Below are positions 44,306-52,908 of a DNA stretch of 56,836 bases, piece by piece (position 1 is the first letter of the stretch; every line of letters starts with the position of its first letter). The stretch covers positions 1 to 56,836 of the forward strand of contig NZ_VRYH01000012.1 in the NCBI RefSeq assembly GCF_008079445.1, written 5' to 3'. The translations under genes and the position numbers were made by a program. This DNA is from Aidingimonas lacisalsi. GTDB taxonomy: Bacteria; Pseudomonadota; Gammaproteobacteria; Pseudomonadales; Halomonadaceae. The notes below the pieces were generated by a model. It did not search any database. It was not told where the DNA came from and saw nothing but the letters and a program-made list of their open reading frames with translations.

Positions 44306-45511
44306 ATGAAAATAACCTCGATAGAGACGATCATTGCTAGAGAGTTTGAAAATGTGCTTTGGGTACGCATCCATACTGACGCGGGGCCGATCGGACTAGG
44401 GGAAACATTCTATGGTGCAGGAAGTGTCGCAGCACACATCCATGACACGCTGTCGCCACGCCTGCTGGGGCGCAACCCTCTGAACATCGAAGCTCTGCAC
44501 CGCGAGATGACGGCGCTGCCACTCGCTCATGCCTCGACCGGCGCCGAGTCGCGAGCAGTCTCGGCGATCGACATTGCCTTGTGGGATCTGCTGGGCAAGG
44601 TGTGTGACCAGCCAGTCCATCAGCTACTGGGAGGCCTTTGCCGCCCGAAACTCAAGATCTACAACACCTGTGCCGGCTACGGTTATGTGCGCAATCGCGA
44701 CATCCGTCCGGTCAATAATTGGAATATCGGCGCGCAGGAGGGGCCCTTCGAGGATCTGGATGCCTTCATGACGGACGCGGGCGAATTGGCTGAGAACTTG
44801 CTGGAAAGTGGTATCTCGGCCATGAAGATCTGGCCGTTCGATCCCATCGCCCAGGCAACTGGTGGCCTGGACATCAATGCGGAACAGATGAAGAGGGCCT
44901 TGACGCCGTTCGAGCAGATCCGCCATCGAGTCGGCGATGCCATGGACATCATGGTGGAGTTTCATTCCCAATGGAATCTAACCACGGCTAAACGTATCGC
45001 CAGGGCACTCGAACCTTACGATCCGTATTGGTTTGAGGATCCGATCAAGATGACTTCGACCGCCGCGCTGGGGGAATATGCCCGCTCGACTTCGGTTCCC
45101 GTCTGCGGTAGCGAGACACTCGGCTCGCGCTGGCCCTACAAGGAAATGCTTGATAAAGATGCCCTCGGTATAGTGATGGTCGACCTTTGCTGGACAGGCG
45201 GGTTGACAGAGGGGAGAAAGATCGCGGCGCTAGCCGAAACATACCATAAGCCGTTTGCCCCCCATGACTGCATCGGGCCGATCGGCTTTGCAGCCGCAAT
45301 TCACATGTCATTCAGCCAACCGAACACGCTGATCCAGGAATCGGTACGGGCCTTCTATCGTGGCTGGTATCAAGAGTTGGTAACAAACGTACCCAACATC
45401 GAGAACGGCTATGTCTATCCCATGGAAGGTCCGGGGCTCGGCGTTGAGCTGCTGCCCGCCGTGTTCGAACGGTCGGATCTTATCGTACGTCGTAGTGAGG
45501 AGGATGCATGA
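44306..45511 (+). CDS. Enolase-superfamily acid-sugar dehydratase (D-galactonate dehydratase-like)
   Basis: The 401-residue enzyme belongs to the mandelate racemase/muconate lactonising group. Likely metal ligands are Glu218 (VEFH), Glu244 (FEDP) and Glu270 (GSET); acid/base residues are His220 in the E-x-H position and His320 in APHD. This arrangement resembles galactonate dehydratase (D-x-H) with Asp changed to Glu. It would remove water from a sugar acid to give a 2-keto-3-deoxy acid. Start: ATG 44306, six bases after GGAG; a TTG/ATG at 44294-44300 is less likely. The stop overlaps the SDR start by four bases. Confidence 0.82.
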   Translation: MKITSIETIIAREFENVLWVRIHTDAGPIGLGETFYGAGSVAAHIHDTLSPRLLGRNPLNIEALHREMTALPLAHASTGAESRAVSAIDIALWDLLGKVCDQPVHQLLGGLCRPKLKIYNTCAGYGYVRNRDIRPVNNWNIGAQEGPFEDLDAFMTDAGELAENLLESGISAMKIWPFDPIAQATGGLDINAEQMKRALTPFEQIRHRVGDAMDIMVEFHSQWNLTTAKRIARALEPYDPYWFEDPIKMTSTAALGEYARSTSVPVCGSETLGSRWPYKEMLDKDALGIVMVDLCWTGGLTEGRKIAALAETYHKPFAPHDCIGPIGFAAAIHMSFSQPNTLIQESVRAFYRGWYQELVTNVPNIENGYVYPMEGPGLGVELLPAVFERSDLIVRRSEEDA

Positions 45512-46275
45512 GCGCATTGTTCGATTTAACAGGCAAAACCGCATTGGTGACTGGTTCCTCGGGTGGACTGGGGTTCGCCATGGCCCAGGGACTAGCCGAG
45601 GCTGGTGCCGAGGTGATCTTACACGGTAGAAACCAAGCAAAGCTGGATGAGGCCGTCAGCGAACTGCGTGATGCTGGTTTGGCAGCCGATTCCGTGTCTT
45701 TCGACATCACCCAGGAAACGTCGATCGAGTCGGCATTTAAGGACTTCGATGCAGCGCATCGCCAAATCGATATCCTGGTGAACAATGCCGGCATGCAATG
45801 GCGCAAGCCGATGACAGAATTAGCTCTGGAAGACTGGCAGAAGGTTATCGACACCAATCTGACGAGTGCCTTCCTGATGGGCAAACAGGCGGCCCGTCGG
45901 ATGATCCAGCGAGGTGACGGTGGCAAAATCATCAACATTGGATCACTGACCAGTCAGGTTGCTCGTGCCACGGTGGCTCCCTACACAGCCGCCAAGGGTG
46001 GGATCCGGTTACTGACCTGTTCGATGGCAGCCGAATGGGCCCAATATGGCATTCAGTCCAATGCCATCGGTCCTGGTTACATGCTTACTGAAATGACCCA
46101 GCCCTTGGCCAACGACCCTGATTTCGACGGCTGGGTACGTAAGCGCTCGCCTTCCGGACGATGGGGGACGCCGGAAGATCTGGTCGGCACCGTGGTCTAC
46201 CTGGCAGCCCCTGCCTCGAACTACGTCAACGGCCAGATCGTCTATGTCGACGGCGGCATGCTGGCCGTGCTGTGA
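45508..46275 (+). CDS. idnO: SDR-family oxidoreductase, gluconate 5-dehydrogenase (IdnO)-like
   Basis: The 255-residue short-chain dehydrogenase has the NAD(P) motif TGSSGGLGFAMA (15-26), NNAG (93-96) and the catalytic Ser147, Tyr160, Lys164 (YTAAK). FDLTGKTALVTGSSGGLGFAMAQGLAEAGA is typical of IdnO, which reduces 5-ketogluconate to gluconate. With the next gene it forms the L-idonate pair. It is coupled to the dehydratase gene by an ATGA overlap. Confidence 0.85.
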   Translation: MSALFDLTGKTALVTGSSGGLGFAMAQGLAEAGAEVILHGRNQAKLDEAVSELRDAGLAADSVSFDITQETSIESAFKDFDAAHRQIDILVNNAGMQWRKPMTELALEDWQKVIDTNLTSAFLMGKQAARRMIQRGDGGKIINIGSLTSQVARATVAPYTAAKGGIRLLTCSMAAEWAQYGIQSNAIGPGYMLTEMTQPLANDPDFDGWVRKRSPSGRWGTPEDLVGTVVYLAAPASNYVNGQIVYVDGGMLAVL

Positions 46276-46295
46276 GCAATCGGAGTGGATGTGAC

Positions 46296-47345
46296 ATGAA
46301 CATGACAAGTGCCGTGGTGGCCCACGGTCCCCATGATCTACGTATCGACGAAGTGGCTTGTGAGGCACCAGGGAAGGGCGAGGTCACCATCCAGGTCGCC
46401 GCAGGCGGTATCTGTGGCTCGGATCTGCACTACTACCATGCTGGAGGCTTTGGAAACGTTCGCCTCAAGGAACCACTGACGTTGGGCCATGAAGCCGCCG
46501 GCTTTATCGCTACAGTCGGTGAGGGCGTCGATTCCGCGCTACAAGGACGTTTGGTGGCCATCAACCCCAGCCGCCCGTGCCAACACTGTCGATATTGTCT
46601 GAAGGGTTGGCAAAATCAGTGTGCCGATATGGTCTTCAATGGCTCGGCAATGCGCTTCCCTCATGCTCAAGGCATCTTTTGCCAGCAGGTAACCGTGCCC
46701 TTGACGCAATGCGTGTTTCCTCAGGCAGACATCACCCCAGGTGAGGCCGCGTTGGCGGAACCCTTTGCGGTAGCCCTTCACGCGGTACGTCAGGCCGGTG
46801 AGGTGTTCGGTAAACGAGTATTGGTGACTGGTGCCGGACCGATCGGCGCCTTGACCGTACTAGCCGCCCGCATGGCCGGTGCAGAAAGCATCACGGTCAC
46901 CGACGTGACGGATTTCCCTCTGGAGAAAGCGAGCCAGATGGGCGCCGATGAAACCTTGAACGTCATTCATGACGGTGTGCTGGAACAGAGGGTGGCCGAG
47001 AGTGGAGGGTTCGATATTGCCTTCGAGGCATCGGGCGTCCCCGTTGCTCAGGTGCAAGCGTTACGAGCACTGGCTCCACGAGGCATTATGGTCACCATTG
47101 GCCTGGGGCAAGAGGCGACATTGCCGATGTCGCTAGTATGCGCCCGTGAACTCACTGTTCGGGGAACCTTCCGTTTCCATGAAGAGTTCGCACTGGCTGT
47201 GACCAAGATCCCGGAGCAACGTGAGGCGCTCGGTCACGTGTTGACTTCCACACTTGAATACACCAACGCGACCGAGGCTTTCGATCTGGCCTCGGATCGT
47301 AACCACTCACTCAAGGTGCAGTTGAGCTTCGAAGGAACGTATTGA
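46296..47345 (+). CDS. idnD: L-idonate 5-dehydrogenase (IdnD)-like zinc dehydrogenase
   Basis: The 349-residue zinc-dependent medium-chain dehydrogenase has catalytic zinc ligands in CGSD (Cys40) and GHE (His65, Glu66), and four structural cysteines (95, 98, 101, 109; CQHCRYC...QNQC). The LHYYHAGGFGNVRLKEPLTLGHE opening is typical of L-idonate 5-dehydrogenase, which makes 5-ketogluconate. The NAD domain is VTGAGPIGALTVLAARMAGA. The start at ATG 46296 is 20 bases after the IdnO-like gene. A related polyol or uronate derivative is also possible as substrate. Confidence 0.85.
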   Translation: MNMTSAVVAHGPHDLRIDEVACEAPGKGEVTIQVAAGGICGSDLHYYHAGGFGNVRLKEPLTLGHEAAGFIATVGEGVDSALQGRLVAINPSRPCQHCRYCLKGWQNQCADMVFNGSAMRFPHAQGIFCQQVTVPLTQCVFPQADITPGEAALAEPFAVALHAVRQAGEVFGKRVLVTGAGPIGALTVLAARMAGAESITVTDVTDFPLEKASQMGADETLNVIHDGVLEQRVAESGGFDIAFEASGVPVAQVQALRALAPRGIMVTIGLGQEATLPMSLVCARELTVRGTFRFHEEFALAVTKIPEQREALGHVLTSTLEYTNATEAFDLASDRNHSLKVQLSFEGTY

Positions 47346-47431
47346 TACGGACCAGGCGTTGGTTAATTCTAGCGTCGCTGAACAATTGTTGGTCGCTAGG
47401 CTGGTATGGCTAGGGCCTTTAGCTCCTTATT

Positions 47432-47461
47432 ATAGCGTCCGGAGGAGGGGCGCGACGCTAT
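47432..47461 (+). terminator. Hairpin downstream of idnD
   Basis: ATAGCGTC (47432-47439) and GACGCTAT (47454-47461) make a perfect eight-base stem with a 14 base loop, about 90 bp after the idnD stop. No U-run follows, so it may be a weak terminator. Confidence 0.35.
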
Positions 47462-47729
47462 CCCGGTTTCTTTCGCTGGCTCCGAAGCGGCGCTGTGATG
47501 GTCAGGGCCGGCCCCCTCGAAGGCCTGGTGGAATATTAAAGCATTGCGCCTTGCATCAACCGGTGAGCCTCATCACGCGTCAGGTGTTGACGCCCTCGTA
47601 GTGTGTTATTCGCCACCCAATTTCGAACTGTCCGGTTTTCAGTTAGAAGCCAGACAGTTGTCGTTTGGTTGAATCGCCCCGGGTTTCGTAGACACCTCCA
47701 GGCATTATACTGAAGGCACCAAGGGGCCC

Positions 47730-47825
47730 ATGAGCCGCCAGCGATATACCGAAGAATTCAAGATCGAGGCCGTCAAGCAAGTGACGGAACGAGGCCATCC
47801 CGTCACGGAGTCGCCACACCGTTGA
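47730..47825 (+). mobile_element. Remnant of IS3-family transposase orfA
   Basis: ATG 47730 opens MSRQRYTEEFKIEAVKQV-TERGHPV, the N-terminal helix-turn-helix of an IS3-type OrfA, but it stops after 31 codons (47823-47825) and no OrfB follows. Only the left end of the element remains. Confidence 0.7.
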
Positions 47826-47912
47826 TTCGGCGCATGGGACAAACCATACTTGGATACTAGGCTGACTCTCAGAACACCATAACGACACCGTCGAGACGCA
47901 AGGGAAAGCACC

Positions 47913-48245
47913 ATGGCAACGGCTTCTTCCGAGCCTCGCATCACCCTGCACCCGCACGATCGCCGGGTGACAGTCACCCTCGACGGAACATTGCTGGCCG
48001 ATACCACGCGTGCCATCGAACTCCGCGAACCAGGCTACCCGCCGAGGCAATACATCCCCCATGACGACGTGCGGATGGACCTGCTCACATCCTCCGAGAC
48101 CGTGACGCACTGCCCCTTCAAAGGCGATGCCTGCTATTTCTCGTTTGGCGATCAAGCCGATGTGGCGTGGAGCTATGATCAGCCGTTGGAAGGGATGGAA
48201 GCGATTGCCGGAAGGCTGGCGTTCCATGAAGAGGCGGTGGAATGA
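47913..48245 (+). CDS. DUF427 domain protein
   Basis: The 110-residue protein fits DUF427: it has VTVTLDGTLLADTTRAIELREPGYPPRQYIPHDDVRMDLL, then the THCPFKGDACYF motif. Members are small soluble beta proteins of unknown function; the conserved CPFKG suggests a binding site. Start: ATG 47913 with AAGGGA eight bases upstream. It stands alone between an IS remnant and the cyclase gene. Confidence 0.8.
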   Translation: MATASSEPRITLHPHDRRVTVTLDGTLLADTTRAIELREPGYPPRQYIPHDDVRMDLLTSSETVTHCPFKGDACYFSFGDQADVAWSYDQPLEGMEAIAGRLAFHEEAVE

Positions 48246-48522
48246 CGGCTATCGCCCAGAGCGGACAAGTATAAAATGTATACACGATGGCCGCGTGCTG
48301 CCGACAACTCGATCTGATCAATTTCTCCATAAGATCCCGGCATAGCCCCCAGCTATCGGGGACCCTATAGTACTAAAGGTGTAATGAATACAATTTAATT
48401 TAAGAAAAACATAAAATGTGGCGATTTAGCTAAGAGGTTCTTCTTTAGTCAAGGTTACATCGAGGATCTTCGTTGACCGAATCCGTTAAGTAATCGCCGC
48501 TTTACACAGGGAGTATTAAGCT

Positions 48523-49728
48523 TTGTCATTGCTAAAAAAACAATATAACGTACATTGGCTGACGGGTCAGTTTTGTGAAGATAGCAGCGAGTCAATGTAT
48601 CGGAGGTCCATCAAGACGAGGGTGCGGTTTGAGTCCTCTCTTTCGTTGATTGTGGCGGCCGTGATCTTTGGCATGTTTGCCATTACGGACTACTCCCTAC
48701 TAGGCTTGACTAGAGAATATTACCTATTAATCACCATGCGCATCGTGGTGGTTAGTCTCTGCCTTCTCCTAGCATACATTATCGCACGTAGGGGCAGCTA
48801 TTCCCATAAAATCTGGTTGCACGGTATGCCGCTCTGGATACTTGCGACGGGCATCATTTTGATTGTTCCCTTACGCCCCGAGAGCCTCTCCACGCAGGTA
48901 ACGGCGGTGGTGGTAGCCACCATGGCTTTCTATCTCCTAATCCCTAATCTGCTGACGGTGGTGACGTTCGCCAGCCTCTATTTAAGCACTGGCTTTCTGG
49001 TATCTGCGGTACTGTTTGCTGAGATTGCACCGGTGGAGACGCTTCGCATAGCGCTGTTGTTGGTTATGACCAATGTAGTGGGCTTCTGTGCCTTGCTGCG
49101 TTTAGAGAGCTTGCAACGCAAGCAATTTTCTCTGCTTCATGAAGCGCGCGATCAAAATCGCCAACTGCTCAAGGAAATAGCTCATCGAAAATCACTGGAA
49201 GAACAGTTGCGTATGGTCGCCGAGCGGGATGCTCTGACGGGACTCAATAGTCGTAGTCATTTCATGAAGCGTGCCAAGGCACTGTTGCAAAGTTCGCGAT
49301 TGGAAAAGGTGCCGTTCAGCCTTTTCATGATCGATGTGGACCATTTCAAGAGCATCAACGATACCTGGGGCCACAGTCAGGGAGACTGGGTGCTGACCAA
49401 GATCTCGGAGATCTGTGCGCACTCTCTCCGGCCTACGGATGTGATAGGCCGTTTCGGTGGTGAAGAGTTCGTGGTCGCCCTGCCTGACACCGGCCCTGAC
49501 GATGCTCTAATCGTGGCGGAGCGCTTGAAGACGAAGGTCGCCGAACTGCCGCTGAAGGAAGAAATGAGCGAGTTGTGCCTAAGCGTCACCATCGGTATCG
49601 CTATAGCACACAGTGAGGAAGTCGACCTACAGGCCCTGATCTCGCGAGCGGATCAGTCGCTTTACGTTGGAAAGCGCGACGGCAGGAACCGGGTAGTGAT
49701 GTATCGCAAAAGGACGGAAGAGGAATGA
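48523..49728 (+). CDS. Membrane-bound diguanylate cyclase (GGDEF)
   Basis: The 401-residue protein has an N-terminal region of about six hydrophobic segments, a short coiled stretch (LLHEARDQNRQLLKEIAHRKSLEEQLRMVAERDALTGLNSR) and a C-terminal GGDEF domain. The active site reads GGEEF, and RPTD upstream is an I-site (RxxD) for product inhibition. It should make cyclic-di-GMP in response to a membrane-sensed signal. Start: TTG at 48523 with CAGGGAG nine bases upstream; ATG 48595 is an alternative that would lose 24 residues. Confidence 0.9.
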   Translation: MSLLKKQYNVHWLTGQFCEDSSESMYRRSIKTRVRFESSLSLIVAAVIFGMFAITDYSLLGLTREYYLLITMRIVVVSLCLLLAYIIARRGSYSHKIWLHGMPLWILATGIILIVPLRPESLSTQVTAVVVATMAFYLLIPNLLTVVTFASLYLSTGFLVSAVLFAEIAPVETLRIALLLVMTNVVGFCALLRLESLQRKQFSLLHEARDQNRQLLKEIAHRKSLEEQLRMVAERDALTGLNSRSHFMKRAKALLQSSRLEKVPFSLFMIDVDHFKSINDTWGHSQGDWVLTKISEICAHSLRPTDVIGRFGGEEFVVALPDTGPDDALIVAERLKTKVAELPLKEEMSELCLSVTIGIAIAHSEEVDLQALISRADQSLYVGKRDGRNRVVMYRKRTEEE

Positions 49729-49774
49729 AGAGAAGGAGAATTTGCTTTCTATCTAGGTCCGTTATTGGCCGGAT

Positions 49775-49801
49775 AACGACGGCCCTCCTCAGGCCGTCGT
49801 T
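49775..49801 (+). terminator. Terminator hairpin after the diguanylate cyclase gene
   Basis: AACGACGGCC (49775-49784) pairs perfectly with GGCCGTCGTT (49792-49801) around CTCCTCA. The stem has ten bases, the first seven GC-rich. It is 46 bp after the cyclase stop and followed by a T/A-rich tail, so it may act in both directions. Confidence 0.75.
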
Positions 49802-49809
49802 AGTCCTTA

Positions 49810-49980
49810 TTAAACTTCCATCTGCTCAGCCATGTCCAAGGCATCATCTACCTCTATCCCAAGGTATCTGACGGGGCTTTCCGGCTTCGTATGACCCCAA
49901 GAGTAGCTGTACCGCTCTCAAGTTTTTCGTACGACGGTATATCAACGATGCTTTGGTGCGCCACATCGCGTACCATCGAT
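49810..49980 (-). pseudogene. C-terminal remnant of a tyrosine recombinase/integrase
   Basis: On the minus strand, RTKASLIYRRTKNLRAVQLLLG and then, after a one-base shift, GHTKPESPVRYLGIEVDDALDMAEQ and a stop at 49810-49812 are seen. This is the end of an integrase of the Arg...His-x-x-Arg...Tyr type, with the catalytic Tyr in RYLG. One extra G in the run GGGG breaks the frame, and the N-terminal part is missing. Confidence 0.7.
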
Positions 49981-50092
49981 GGATGCATCTAAACCAATTT
50001 CGCTAACCCAGGCTTTCACGATACGAGCATATTGTCTAATACCTGCTAGCGGTAACATCTGCCAGAAAATCAATCGACAGGTCGGAGGAGAA

Positions 50093-50551
50093 ATGAATAA
50101 GGCGAAAAATATTTCTGATTTAATAGGGCGTGCTGTTTATGGAATCATCTGCTTGAGCTTGGGCATTATAAGTCTCACAATGATAGGTGTTGCCTTATGG
50201 GATATATGGCTCTCGGCACATGAAAGAACCTTGCTTGTTGCATCCCTTCTTAATGCTATCGGCTTGATCGTGATTGGAATGGCTGTCTTTGATGTGTCAA
50301 AATTCTTGTTGGAGGAAGAGGTTTTTAGTAGTAGCTCTACGAAGTCGCCTGCAAAACAGAGAGAGGCTTTGTTAAAATTTCTCGTAATAATAGCTATTGC
50401 TATAAGTCTAGAATCCTTGGTGTTCGTGTTTGACGCCGGGACAAAAGATATTACTAAATTGATCTACCCTACTTTTTTGTTGATTTCAGCCGTTTTGGTG
50501 GTGGTCGGTCTTGGTGTCTATCAGAGATTGACTCGTGATGATGATAAATAG
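50093..50551 (+). CDS. Small membrane protein of unknown function
   Basis: The 152-residue protein has four hydrophobic segments (VYGIICLSLGIISLTMIGVAL, LLVASLLNAIGLIVIGMAVF, FLVIIAIAISLESLVFVF, LIYPTFLLISAVLVVVGLGVY). I do not recognise the family. Start: ATG 50093 directly after GGAGGAG; the longer frame from 49979 lacks this site. No neighbour gives a clue to function. Confidence 0.65.
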   Translation: MNKAKNISDLIGRAVYGIICLSLGIISLTMIGVALWDIWLSAHERTLLVASLLNAIGLIVIGMAVFDVSKFLLEEEVFSSSSTKSPAKQREALLKFLVIIAIAISLESLVFVFDAGTKDITKLIYPTFLLISAVLVVVGLGVYQRLTRDDDK

Positions 50552-50555
50552 ATGA

Positions 50556-50822
50556 ATGAAAAACTGGTTTTTCGTCGTCTTATATGGGCTGTTTCTGATC
50601 CGAAAGATGGCCCACTGGACTGCCAATCAGGTAGATCTTCATCAAACGTCGAAGAGCCTGTTTTTGGTAAATGATGTGGTTATCAATCTGGGTGTTAGCC
50701 TTGTGGAAGAACTCGTTGCCTAGACTGACTACAACTATCCAGATCTTATCATAGGTGCAGTGGTGGGTGTTGTTGTAATTAACAGTGTCAGGCGAATTTT
50801 TCTATCAAAATTTAAATGTTAA
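50556..50822 (+). pseudogene. C-terminal remnant of a cation diffusion facilitator transporter
   Basis: The frame from 50556 shows HQTSKSLFLVNDVVINLGVSLV, an in-frame TAG (50721-50723), then YPDLIIGAVVGVVVINSVRRIF and a stop at 50820-50822. This matches the fifth and sixth membrane segments of CDF (CzcD-like) metal exporters, with the conserved ND of the metal-binding helix. The N-terminal half and any cytosolic domain are missing. Confidence 0.6.
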
Positions 50823-51334
50823 TGTATCGACGCTTGGGTAATTGACTGCCCAGGCTTCGACAAACTGTGAAAAGGTTTTAGCGTATATGCGAAGGTGACC
50901 AAAGTCCGAGTTTGGCTGAATGAAGAACGTTAGGCTATACTGCAAGAGTAGCCAACGACCCAAAGCCGGCCTTCCGAAAAATTCAGTTGTTGAGCTCATC
51001 GGTATTATACAGTCGGCATGATGCTTATTGTTATGTGTGTCAACCATGCTTGATATACTGATTTTCCAAATGGGCGACTTCGTTGTATGCAGTATTACAG
51101 GGGCATGTAGATATGTTTTTTAACGATAGGAATTGTTAGGAGATGAGGAAGTGTTTCATGCGTCATTTGGACTACGATGCAATCAATTAAGTCACGAAGA
51201 ATGCCCCGCAAAAAACTACATGAAATTTATCATTTTTATCTGGAGTTTCTGATGTTTTGTTATTAAAAATAACAAGGATTTGTCCCCAGGGTGAAAGATG
51301 AATCACGAGTCACAAGGGTTACAGGAAAAAAACG
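50823..51334. other. AT-rich gap before mgtC
   Basis: 512 bp with no supported gene. The minus-strand 80-residue frame 50805-51047 has no known domain. Two features may belong to an mgtC leader: a short frame at 51143-51190 (15 codons, MRKCFMRHLDYDAIN, preceded by AGGAG) and the perfect inverted repeat TTGTTATT-AAA-AATAACAA (51257-51275), 60 bp before the mgtC start. Confidence 0.4.
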
Positions 51335-51814
51335 ATGGAATTTATCGTAGATGCCATTATGTCTGAGTTTTCGGATTTTAACGATTTTAGTGAGTTCATC
51401 GTTGTTGTGATTCGATTACTGTTCGCTGCTCTTCTGGGGGGAGTGCTTGGGCTTGAACGGGAGCGGCGTGGCAAGGCCGCTGGAATACGTACCCATATGT
51501 TGGTTTGCATGGGGGCTGCTCTGTTTATATTTATTCCGCAGCAAGCGGGTATCTCGGATTCGGAGATGAGTCGAGTCATTCAGGGGGTAATTACCGGCAT
51601 CGGTTTTCTGTGTGCTGGAACCATCATCACCGGCGAGGATGACCAAGGTGTTACAGGGCTTACCACGGCGGCTGGTATTTGGTTCACGGCAGCCATAGGG
51701 GTAGCCGTTGGTCTGGGCCGCGAGCAGACTGCGGTGTTGTGTACGGTTCTAGCTTGGGTGGTACTGTATGTGGTGCCTTTCTTTACTCGCTTGATACGCA
51801 ATGACCCCTCATAA
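51335..51814 (+). CDS. mgtC: MgtC/SapB family inner-membrane protein
   Basis: The 159-residue protein has the MgtC signature (LLFAALLGGVLGLERERRGKAAGIRTHMLVCMGAALFIF, GVITGIGFLCAGTIITGEDDQGVTGLTTAAGIWFTAAIGVAVGLG) with four to five membrane segments and lacks the C-terminal ACT-like domain of Salmonella MgtC. Such short members are of SapB/YhiD type. MgtC proteins inhibit the F-type ATP synthase and help survival in low magnesium; the function of short forms is less known. Start: ATG 51335 with AGGA nine bases upstream. Confidence 0.85.
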   Translation: MEFIVDAIMSEFSDFNDFSEFIVVVIRLLFAALLGGVLGLERERRGKAAGIRTHMLVCMGAALFIFIPQQAGISDSEMSRVIQGVITGIGFLCAGTIITGEDDQGVTGLTTAAGIWFTAAIGVAVGLGREQTAVLCTVLAWVVLYVVPFFTRLIRNDPS

Positions 51815-52194
51815 TGCTGAGCACCAAAAAATTAAATTCTTTTCAGAGCGTCGACATAGCACCTGATGACTCCATTGAATGCGTTCCCTGTACCTACGGT
51901 CACTGGACGCGTGCCACACGCTGGTTACAAACGATGATATCCTCCTTTTCCGAACGTCCACTCATGGCCGAATAACGACGACTAAAGTTATAATGCAGCC
52001 ATCTAGGAGGATAGAATGAGCGACGACAACCCCATCAAACGATGGACCGCGAAGCGCAAGGCCGCCGTGGTCATGGCTAATCTATCGGCTGGGGGTGCTG
52101 GGGCGCGTTAAGCACCCGTTGGCCCTTCGATCAGATAACGGGCTCGTTGTTAGTGGATAAGAAGGTCTGTAGGAAAGAAGTCAGGTTGCTATTT
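51815..52194. other. Gap with an IS remnant
   Basis: 380 bp between mgtC and a Crp/Fnr gene. The only interpretable content is the IS3-type fragment at 52016-52160; the rest (51815-52000) shows no gene, hairpin or operator that I can support. Confidence 0.4.
52016..52160 (+). mobile_element. Internally deleted IS3-family remnant
   Basis: ATG 52016 with AGGAGG upstream opens MSDDNPIKRWTAKRKAAVVM, the N-terminus of an IS3-type OrfA, which stops after 31 codons. At 52119-52160 another frame reads LALRSDNGLVVSG and a stop, from the DDE region of OrfB. Most of the element between them is lost. Confidence 0.65.
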
Positions 52195-52908
52195 TTATAA
52201 TGACGTTATTACTCTGGCATATAGCGCGCAATCTTCGGAATAGCGCGCACAGGACGCCTCAATCAGGCCCGGCCGGTCAAGCACATCGATTTCGCCATGA
52301 TGATAATCAATCAAACCACGGGTTTGCAGGGCTATTGCGGCAAGCATAACGCCTGCCCGGCGAACGCCTAACATCATGGCTAGAAACTCATGGGTTAGGT
52401 ACAGTTGATCAGTGCCAGCGCGATCTTGTGTCATCAGTAGCCAGCGGGCGAGACGCGCCTCAATCGCGGGAAAGTGATTACAAGCAGCCGTTTTCGCTAG
52501 TTGGTTCATCACGACATAGATATATCCCTTCATCCGCTGATTCAGTACAGGGCACTTCTCAAGTAGCCGCTTGAAGCGGGCTGCATTGATGCGCAGGGCA
52601 GACCCTGCACCTTGAACGAGCGATAGCAGTGGTGTGTCTTCAATGCCAAGCACTAATGAGGTGCCCAGCATGCCTTCTCGGCCCGCCATGGAGACTTTCA
52701 GGCGGTTGTCAGTTTCGACGACGGTAATAAGTGAAATAAAGCAATCGATAGGGAAGTAAACGTAGGTGATCGTATCGTCGGGCTGGAGCAGCACCTCGTT
52801 AAAAGCAAGCTCCACGGTCTCGCAGTCAGCCATCACCGCATTACGCTCAATGTCTGGTAGCGCAGCAAGTAGCTGATTGGTAGTGGGAACTTGCAATGTA
52901 GACGTCAT
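52195..52908 (-). CDS. Crp/Fnr-family regulator, module copy 1, type A
   Basis: The 237-residue protein has an N-terminal cyclic-nucleotide-binding-like barrel (LAFNEVLLQPDDTITYVYFPIDCFISLITVVETDNRLKVSMAGREGMLGTSLVLG) and a C-terminal winged helix (YLTHEFLAMMLGVRRAGVMLAAIALQTRGLIDYHHGEIDVLDRPGL). The Arg of cAMP binding and the FNR cysteine cluster are not visible, so the ligand is unknown. Start: ATG 52908 with GGAGG four bases upstream. It is the second gene after the type B gene 201 bp upstream; a paralogous pair lies at 54866-56512. Confidence 0.88.
   Translation of the reverse strand: MTSTLQVPTTNQLLAALPDIERNAVMADCETVELAFNEVLLQPDDTITYVYFPIDCFISLITVVETDNRLKVSMAGREGMLGTSLVLGIEDTPLLSLVQGAGSALRINAARFKRLLEKCPVLNQRMKGYIYVVMNQLAKTAACNHFPAIEARLARWLLMTQDRAGTDQLYLTHEFLAMMLGVRRAGVMLAAIALQTRGLIDYHHGEIDVLDRPGLIEASCARYSEDCALYARVITSL

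Larger units (their letters stand above)
47346..47912. other. Gap with an IS fragment and a hairpin
   Basis: 567 bp without an intact gene. It holds a hairpin at 47432-47461, an inverted-repeat-like stretch near 47672-47699 (TCGCCCCGGGTTTCG, resembling an IS3-type end), and the transposase remnant at 47730. The small frame 47359-47601 has no recognisable domain and is not called. Confidence 0.45.

Noticed and set aside
47359-47601. An 80-residue frame after idnD
   Set aside because: It crosses a hairpin and an IS-like region, has no ribosome site and no domain.
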